Assembly: GCA_963965975.1 (NCBI GenBank)
Contig: OZ014411.1
Span: 20,922,446 to 20,986,445 of the forward strand
Source of the DNA: Xestospongia bergquistia
Lineage: Eukaryota > Porifera > Demospongiae > Haplosclerida > Petrosiidae
Reading direction: 5' to 3'
Length of the DNA: 64,000 bases
The notes beneath the pieces were generated by a model that did no database searches, was not told the origin of the DNA, and saw only the letters and a list, made by a program, of their open reading frames with translations. The position numbers and the translations under genes were made by a program. This document shows, one piece after another, positions 59,201 through 64,000 of the stretch; within the stretch, counting starts at the first letter, position 1, and every line of letters starts with the position of its first letter.

Positions 59201-60481
59201 TCCTGCGATGAATTACATTAGCTCTAATAAAAGAGCTAGACAACAAGAATTTAATTAATGATATTGGAAGTATTCAAATTGACAAATTATAGTCCTTTTT
59301 TAACAGCAACAACAGTATCATCAAGAAATCTTGGAACAATTTTTTTACATTATAATCTCGTTCTTTCTCCTATCAAGAAATGATATTTGTAACTAATGTT
59401 TTATATTTTATGGAGTGAATTATAATACTATAGTGATATCAGTACAACCCAACAATCTCAGGACTATTTTTATAAATATATTATTTTATTTTATTTGTAT
59501 AATTATTAATATTTATTTTATAGACATTGGCTGCAGCTTCAGTCACTTCATAATAAAATAAAAAAGACTGTTGATACTAAAGCCAGCAAAGGAAGAAAAC
59601 TAAGGTATATACAATATATTGATATTATAGTAGTAAACTAAGGTATATACAATATATTGATATTATAGTAGTAAACTAAGGTATATACAATATATTGATA
59701 TTATAGTAATAAACTAAGGTATATACAATATATTGATATTATAGTAGTAAACTAAGGTATATACAATATATTGATATTATAGTAGTAAACTAAGGTATAT
59801 ACAATATATTGATATTATAGTAATAAACTAAGGTATATACAATATATTGATATTATAGTAATAAACTAAGGTATATACAATATATGATATTATAGTAGTA
59901 AACTAAGGTATATACAATGTATTGATATTATAGTAGTAAACTAAGGTATATACAATATACTGATATTATAGTAGTAAACTAAGGTATATACAATATATTG
60001 ATATTATAGTAGTAAACTAAGGTATATACAATATATTGATATTATAGTAGTAAACTAAGGTATATACAATATATTGATATTATAGTAGTAAACTAAGGTA
60101 TATACAATGTATTGATATTATAGTAATACTTTGATTGTATTGAATGTATATTGTGTATTAATATAATGATTTGTTGAGTAACTTTTTAATTACAAAGTTC
60201 TACAATATAGTGTATTTAACTAACAAAAACAAAATGTATGAGACAGTTAACAAAATTTACTTATGCTCATAAATCAACATTGTAGTCACTGTATTATTCA
60301 TATATAGTTACAGTAATAGTATTGTTCATATTATATAAGTTGCATAAATATGTATGCGTTGTTCATTTGTAGATATCAAGTTCATCAGAAGTTAGTTGGG
60401 TTCATGGCTCCTATGGAGGAAAGAGGAGGTCTCAGTGACACTGCCAGGTATGATGCTCTTATTAGTAATTGGATGGCATAA
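50267..60481 (+). CDS. AATF: AATF/Che-1/Bfr2 homologue (exons 2 and 4-8)
   Basis: AATF is a nucleolar factor that, with NGDN and NOL10, supports early 40S/18S rRNA processing (known for animals; Bfr2 in yeast). Exons: 50286-50561 (acidic, EEEEDKISLLSDEEE, ends KGKAVKDQF), 50829-51121 (QALQTLLDNLLDLQF and YESYIAKMHERFRPYRDTIL then KWNTKLQLSTGKL), 52847-53098 (IDIDEEIFDDEDFYHQ), 53304-53368 (LLRELIQSKTSL), 59524-59604 (KIKKTVDTKASKGRKLR) and 60373-60481 (HQKLVGFMAPMEE to TAA). Phases all agree. The [20 protein letters not shown] and KASKGRKLR-LxFMAP signatures are diagnostic. Joined to exon 1 at 35364 it would give 416 residues; human AATF has 560. Frame is also open upstream from ATG 50267. 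The exon 3 segment (LWDQLLEG) is absent here. Confidence 0.88.
51189..52362. repeat. 78-bp minisatellite, 15 copies, in AATF intron 4
   Basis: Unit cagttgaccattgacctctg and onward to tatagggctggggctaatgt. Period 78 (51189, 51267, and so on). Two subtypes, gttatgtaatcatatac and gttacgtaatcgtatac, are interspersed. Because 78 is a multiple of 3 and the unit has no stop in several frames, long repetitive ORFs arise on both strands; they are artefacts. Confidence 0.97.
53690..54395 (-). pseudogene. NCQHF-motif (LRAT/DeSI-like fold) protein, copy 1, broken
   Basis: Antisense in AATF intron 6. Signal-like LLIASYLVIVSG, then Cys-rich GIAPQTCGTDNTNYYCPVDR, then YALEHQFILYHGFVHEFGKS and NTKNCQHFVRAL. 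A His in EHQF and the Cys of NCQHF resemble the His/Cys pair of LRAT and DeSI/PPPDE papain-like proteins (inference). A TAG sits before the signal segment, a TAA follows NCQHFVRAL where copy 2 has a Gln codon, and a 4-nt loss removes the C-terminal membrane anchor frame. ORF 54342-53860 is the longest piece. Confidence 0.6.
54470..54885 (-). mobile_element. 5' end of a hAT (BED finger) transposon
   Basis: A terminal region rich in atcggccgatat and gattatcggtgcatc repeats (54785-54885) is followed, reading minus, by ATG at 54723: MAKKSAIWNFFTVAED then YAVCNECKTSVAHGG and LLYHLQTKHTEAY, a BED-type zinc finger (CxxC, HxxxxH). The frame stops at 54550, and the rest of the transposase is missing. 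The ccgatatatcgg-rich termini are typical of one metazoan hAT group (family memory). Confidence 0.68.
54900..56053. other. AATF intron 6 sequence, no feature recognised
   Basis: AT-rich intron sequence between the hAT fragment and the pogo element. No ORF of note and no repeat seen. Confidence 0.5.
56054..58257 (-). mobile_element. pogo/Tigger-type DNA transposon, full length but dead
   Basis: 16-bp terminal inverted repeats, ctgtaaaactactaat at 56054 and its reverse complement at 58242-58257, each flanked by TA as in Tc1/mariner/pogo insertions. The minus-strand transposase starts at 58112: helix-turn-helix region (AAADKFTKELGFLVTESTVR), then NWDQTGSKLVPVSEWTM (Asp 1), LFDIFKAHCCES (Asp 2), PPGCTGEL, stop, PLDLTVN (Asp 3). 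The tail reads VKPLHGNWLIMAFSFLKEKK. Frameshifts near 57720 and 57240 and stops at KADRK-stop and GEL-stop inactivate it. A 40-bp minisatellite sits within its 3' coding part. Confidence 0.82.
56335..56894. repeat. 40-bp minisatellite, 14 copies, derived from transposase codons
   Basis: Unit gctctaaggtctaccttcac plus attagctatatcttgtcctt, exactly 14 units over 560 bp, with a few variant bases (ccttg or cattg; ggtct or ggact). On the minus strand each unit reads QDIANVKVDLRA, which is the VKVDL segment of the surrounding pogo-type transposase. The array lies between ALEQ and the following VKPLHGNW. Confidence 0.92.
58524..59246 (-). pseudogene. NCQHF-motif (LRAT/DeSI-like fold) membrane protein, copy 2, one stop
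   Basis: Antisense in AATF intron 6, from ATG 59246. Cys-rich GIAPQTCGTDNTNYYCPVDR, then YALEHQFIVYRGFAYEFGKS, GSGYCTWEDATSF, KNNCQHFVIALQEFLTTGVC, and a C-terminal hydrophobic anchor IMIFIIFSIILVVAIV. All in one frame except a TAA at 59013-59015, where copy 1 has CAA (Gln). The EHQF His and NCQHF Cys suggest a papain-like LRAT or DeSI/PPPDE fold (inference). The enzymatic role is unknown. Could be expressed if the stop is an allele or sequence error. Confidence 0.62.
59597..60126. repeat. 38-bp minisatellite at the AATF exon 7 splice donor, about 14 copies
   Basis: Unit gtatatacaatatattgata plus ttatagtagtaaactaag. The first unit begins at the exon 7 donor (59605), and every unit ends aaactaag followed by gtatat, the same as the exon end. 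So each unit carries a copy of the 5' splice site. Confidence 0.93.
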
Positions 60482-61440
60482 GTGATCAACCCTTTACATC
60501 CTAAGCACTAAACAGACTAAATATGGTGTTGCTAAATAATGTATAGGTATATCAAAGTTATCTCACATGATTTAAACAGAAGTGTGCTATATTTGATAAA
60601 TATACAATGTTTCATCATGGTGGGTGTGGTCTCAAAGCATCACTTTATTAAACAATAGCTGTTTTTACTTACGCATTATAAGAAAAGTTCTTGAGGCATT
60701 ATTTGGTTTTGCTTTGTGCTTTATCAACTACTCAGCCATATCTCTCATGTTTTAATTTTCTATTATACAGTTACATGACACTTGTATCTACTGTCCTACT
60801 ATACTATGACAAATTTTGCAAAAAACTATCTTAGTATCTATTGAGATAATAAGCTTTAGGAGTTAGAAGAGAACCAGTAGTAGATTGAAAATAGTGGTAA
60901 ATAGACATTGATTGATACTTGGATGAATTGGTAGTCTTAATATATAAATTAAAGACTGAAGTCGATTGCTTTTTTGTTGTAGCACATTGTCAAATTTTAT
61001 TTTTGTGAAAATTAATTGTATTTTATAAAAAAGGAAAAGTTTCACCACATAAAATTGAACAGGACATTGTGAGATTCAGTAATAGCATATCCACAGACTA
61101 TTTTTGGTTTGCTTATCTCAGTAATTAAAATTCATTTTCATCATATTACAAGTAGGTTTCTGCAGAATCATCTTCAACAACAACTCTTGTAAATTGCTTT
61201 ATATGTATATCACTATGAATACCTTGAACTCTAGTAGACAGACTTTGGAGGTAAATGTATTATAATCCTCAATATTCAAAAAACTTTAGCCTTTACTTCT
61301 CATGTGATGTTTATATATTAATGTACCTCAACATTAATGCCACCACTTTTTCTTCATTTAACACAAACAATGTTTAGTGTGTTTGAAGATCTTGAAATTT
61401 CAAGTCTTTTTTATCAAATATTGAATGTAACTAATTGATT
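60482..61440. other. 3' flank of AATF, no gene recognised
   Basis: AT-rich. A 61-codon minus ORF near 60863-61048 has no recognisable motif. Confidence 0.5.
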
Positions 61441-62462
61441 TGAATGATTCTTTGGACAGCAGCTAGGGACACCTTTGTTCATTGAGGCTTTCATACATGA
61501 AGTAAGTGGAGTTCCATCTTGTTATCACGTCTTATAAAAGATAATGCTCTAGTATCTGTAAGCTTCTTTGCTTCTCTTTTGAATCTTCAAATGCCACAAC
61601 AGTTAACACTATCCTTAAAGTGAGCAATTATATTGTGGCAAATATCTGTAAGCCTATCAATTGATCTCACATCAAATTGACAGCCAGTTGCAATGTGTGG
61701 TCAGAACAATAACTACTATTCCACTCTTCATTAAGCTCAAGAGCTAAAACAATATACGCTGTATTGTCATGAACAACAGTGACTATTGGATCATTACTAA
61801 AGTTCCAGTTCCTTGTGGCTTCCAAAAGCCTTTCTAATATGTTAACACCTGTGTGTTGTTCAGGTATTTCTCTTGTTTGAAGAACAGTACTTTTCATTTT
61901 CCATTCCTTTGTAATAAAGTGTGATGGAAATGATTGTTAATTAAGCTTCTGTTGCTCTGCTTGTCAAAATGTCAGTAGTTAGTAAAACAAATTGGTCAAC
62001 AAGTGAAGCAGCCACAACATCTTTAAACTTTTCATATTTTTTCTTGCACATTGTGTTTACATGAGTGTGGTATGGTGTCTTGTATCCTGATTCAACAAAC
62101 CCAAGAAGTCTCTGAAAGCCTACAATATCTACAGTACACAAAGGTTTCAAATCAAGTGCAACAAAGTCAACAATTTTATCAGTAATCTCAGCTGAACATT
62201 GTGTGGAATACAGTTTTGATGATTCTGTGAGTAGTGTTTGTCTACTGCTTGATAACGTCTTGCTGATCATATGCTGATATTCCACCGGATGCTTAGAGTT
62301 TAGGTGGATTAGCAAGTTTGTTGTGCCACCTCTGCTGGCTAACCTGATTTCACAAAACTTACATCATACCTTTTTGACTGCTTTGCCTGTAGCGTCACAG
62401 TCATCTACTAGCTCAGGCTCTTTAAAGAACTCCCATACTGCACTTGTTCTCTTCTTGGCCAT
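61440..62462 (-). pseudogene. hAT (BED finger, ZBED-like) transposase, decayed
   Basis: Minus strand from ATG 62462: MAKKRTSAVWEFFKEPELVD, a stop after KAVKKV, then CKFCEIRLASRGGTTNLLIH and LNSKHPVEYQ (BED finger), then the 62315-61941 ORF (IVDFVALDLKPLCTVDIVGF, LGFVESGYKTPYHTHV) and 61897-61667 (NDPIVTVVHDNTAYIV, SDHTLQLAVNL). Then VITRWNSTYFMYESLNEQ in another frame. ZBED1/4-type hAT order; the C-terminal dimerisation region is missing below 61440. Confidence 0.8.
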
Positions 62463-62529
62463 TTAATAATATATGCTCATGCTCTAGCCACCCACATCAA
62501 TTAATTTATATATTATCACTTTTCTTGAA

Positions 62530-63737
62530 ATTATTAAAATTCACTTTCCTGAAATGAGTAACAAGACAATATGCTGCAGCAATCACTTGATCCACACTTC
62601 TATTCACCTTTAGTCCTGCATTCACACAAAGCTGTAATGTGTGACCAGCACATCCCATAGAAACAGTTCATTTTCTAATAACCTTGCTGCTAGATCTATG
62701 TTAGACCATTATTGTGGACGAAAGAAACTACTTTGTTGCTATCAACATTAAACTCTATTAATAGGTGGGACAAAAGTGAGCTAGCAGATCAAATGGAGGA
62801 ATCAATAAATAATGGACCAATCAGATTCATTGTTTAAAGGACCAATCATATTCATTGTGTTTTATTTTCCCACGCTACATTAACCAATCATATTGTTTTA
62901 ATCATGAGACCGCTAAGTTCACTATTTAAACCCATTCACATTCATTCCTAGTCAGTCTGGAGTCTGGATATTATATTTAACTTATTATTTAAATCAAGAT
63001 TATTTTAACCCAAATGGGGTTCAATTAGCTAGCATTGCGAGGCGCATCCGACAATAGGTCTTTTATCCAACATTTTATACTTTCTCCTGTATGACTTTCA
63101 GTTAGTGGAAATGTACCTAAAGAGAAACTTTTCATTTCCCAATTGTTATCTATGTAATGTAGTGTAACACTGAGATAGCTCTCTGTTGCTATACTTGTCC
63201 ATATATCAGCAGTTATTGACAGACTGTACATCTTTAGACAATATATCAATAACTTTCATCTTTACAGATACATAGATCTTTTCAGTGAGATTAGTGAAAT
63301 GAGTGTCTGAGGGAAGTTTATAACCAGGTTCAAGATAAGCCATCAATTCTTGGAATCCTTTTCCATTAACTACCTTGATTGGATGAAGATCATTTACAAT
63401 CATACCTGCAATCAGGTTACTAATGACAGCTGCCCTTTCATTAGAACATGAATGCTTTTTGCTATAGATATCCATCTTTAGCTGCTTTTTAGGAGGGCCG
63501 TTTGAGGCCAGACTCTACTAAGTGTTTTCTCCTTAGGTGTTCCCTGGTAGAACTGGTGCCAGCATGGAATCTCAAGGTGAATTTGCAAAGTGAGCAAACA
63601 GCTTGTGAATGATCTTCTCTTTCAAAAACTTCCACACTTTGCTCGTTTGTCTTTGACCTTCTGCCATTTTTCAATGCACGTGGCAAATTAATTACCCCAC
63701 CCATGTTATGATAAACATGTTGATTATTCAGCTTCAA
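62530..63737 (-). pseudogene. Second hAT (BED finger) transposase, split by a solo LTR
   Basis: Minus strand: BED finger VCSLCKFTLRFHAGTSSTRE then HLRRKHLVE (63737-63489), IAGMIVNDLHPIKVVNGKGF and LEPGYKLPSDTHFTNL (63475-63206), SLSITADIWTSIATESYLSV and HTGESIKCWIKDLL (63249 down). It is then interrupted by 62766-63055 and continues IEFNVDSNKVVSFVHNNG, then, after a frameshift, NIDLAARLLENE and CAGHTLQLCVNAGLKV. It ends abruptly at the 5' region of the neighbouring hAT. Confidence 0.8.
62766..63055. mobile_element. Solo LTR, 290 bp, with 5-bp target-site duplication
   Basis: Begins tggga and ends gaca (TG...CA), flanked on both sides by atagg (62761-62765 and 63056-63060). Removing it together with one atagg rejoins the hAT reading frame exactly (KDLL to IEFN). 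It contains a TATA-like ctatttaaaccc near 62919 on the plus strand. No internal retrotransposon sequence, so it is a recombined LTR. Confidence 0.85.
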
Positions 63738-64000
63738 TTTTAATATTCAAATATGTATTTAAATGAATAGTATTCGAATATTTGTTTATTTGATGGAGCC
63801 TTAATAAAGAGAATACAAAATTAAAGAAGTAAAACTATTGACACCTTTTACATAGGAAAACATAGTCTTCAGAATTCACTCATTATATAAAATCCAATCT
63901 CACACCTTCCATTTGATATTGTTATGTTAAATTTTAGGTGCACACATAGTCTGTATGTGTTGACATCTTAAATCTAATAACAAAAGAAAGAAGCTCATTT
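63738..64000. other. Flank with ATTCGAATA-type repeats
   Basis: tattcgaatatttg and aatatgtatttaaatg motifs just upstream of the hAT start may be that element's terminal region. Nothing else seen. Confidence 0.4.

Noticed and set aside
56335..60126. Regular repeats that might suggest CRISPR arrays
   Set aside because: Units are contiguous without unique spacers, in a eukaryotic context.

Overview
The window looks like nuclear DNA of an early-branching animal, most likely a demosponge such as Amphimedon queenslandica (inference). The evidence is the strong AT bias, spliceosomal introns down to about 46-50 bp, an ankyrin-Roc-COR-ZU5-Death receptor-like gene of the kind expanded in sponges, and a dense load of decayed hAT, pogo, piggyBac, Ty3/Gypsy and tyrosine-recombinase elements. 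There is no prokaryotic-style gene packing. No tRNA, rRNA or CRISPR array was seen.

Region 1 (about 1-24,660, + strand) is one large gene that enters from the left. It has ankyrin exons of 31-34 codons, then a 686-codon exon with a Roc-type GTPase and COR-like region, then a chain of small exons, a ZU5-like exon, one Death domain and a second Death domain placed after an in-frame TGA. All exon phases agree. Its 7.7-kb intron (5,202-12,884) carries a decayed tyrosine recombinase and a decayed Ty3/Gypsy element between LTR-like direct repeats.

Region 2 (about 26,280-35,060) is a tandem duplication (26,518-29,966 and 29,967-about 34,415). Each copy holds one Argonaute-PIWI-like exon, Gypsy RNase H debris and an RCC1-repeat relic. 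Copy 1 also holds a 690-bp foldback element. A broken SH3-domain gene follows on the minus strand.

Region 3 (35,364-60,481, + strand) is an AATF/Che-1/Bfr2 homologue, a nucleolar ribosome-biogenesis factor. Exons 4-8 are clean. The 5' exons exist in two damaged sets: exon 1 is open only in the set near 35.4 kb, exon 2 only in the set near 50.3 kb, and exon 3 survives only upstream, lacking one base. The sets are separated by 12 kb of transposons, including a Gypsy-integrase (GIN-like) coding region split by four short GT-AG introns. Two AATF introns contain minisatellites. The 6-kb intron 6 carries two antisense pseudogene copies of an NCQHF-motif (papain-like fold) protein, a hAT 5' end and a complete-length but dead pogo-type element.

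Region 4 (60,482-64,000) holds two head-to-tail decayed BED-finger hAT transposases on the minus strand. One is split by a 290-bp solo LTR with a 5-bp target duplication.

Coordinates of exons come from reading frames plus GT/AG sites; no transcript evidence was available.
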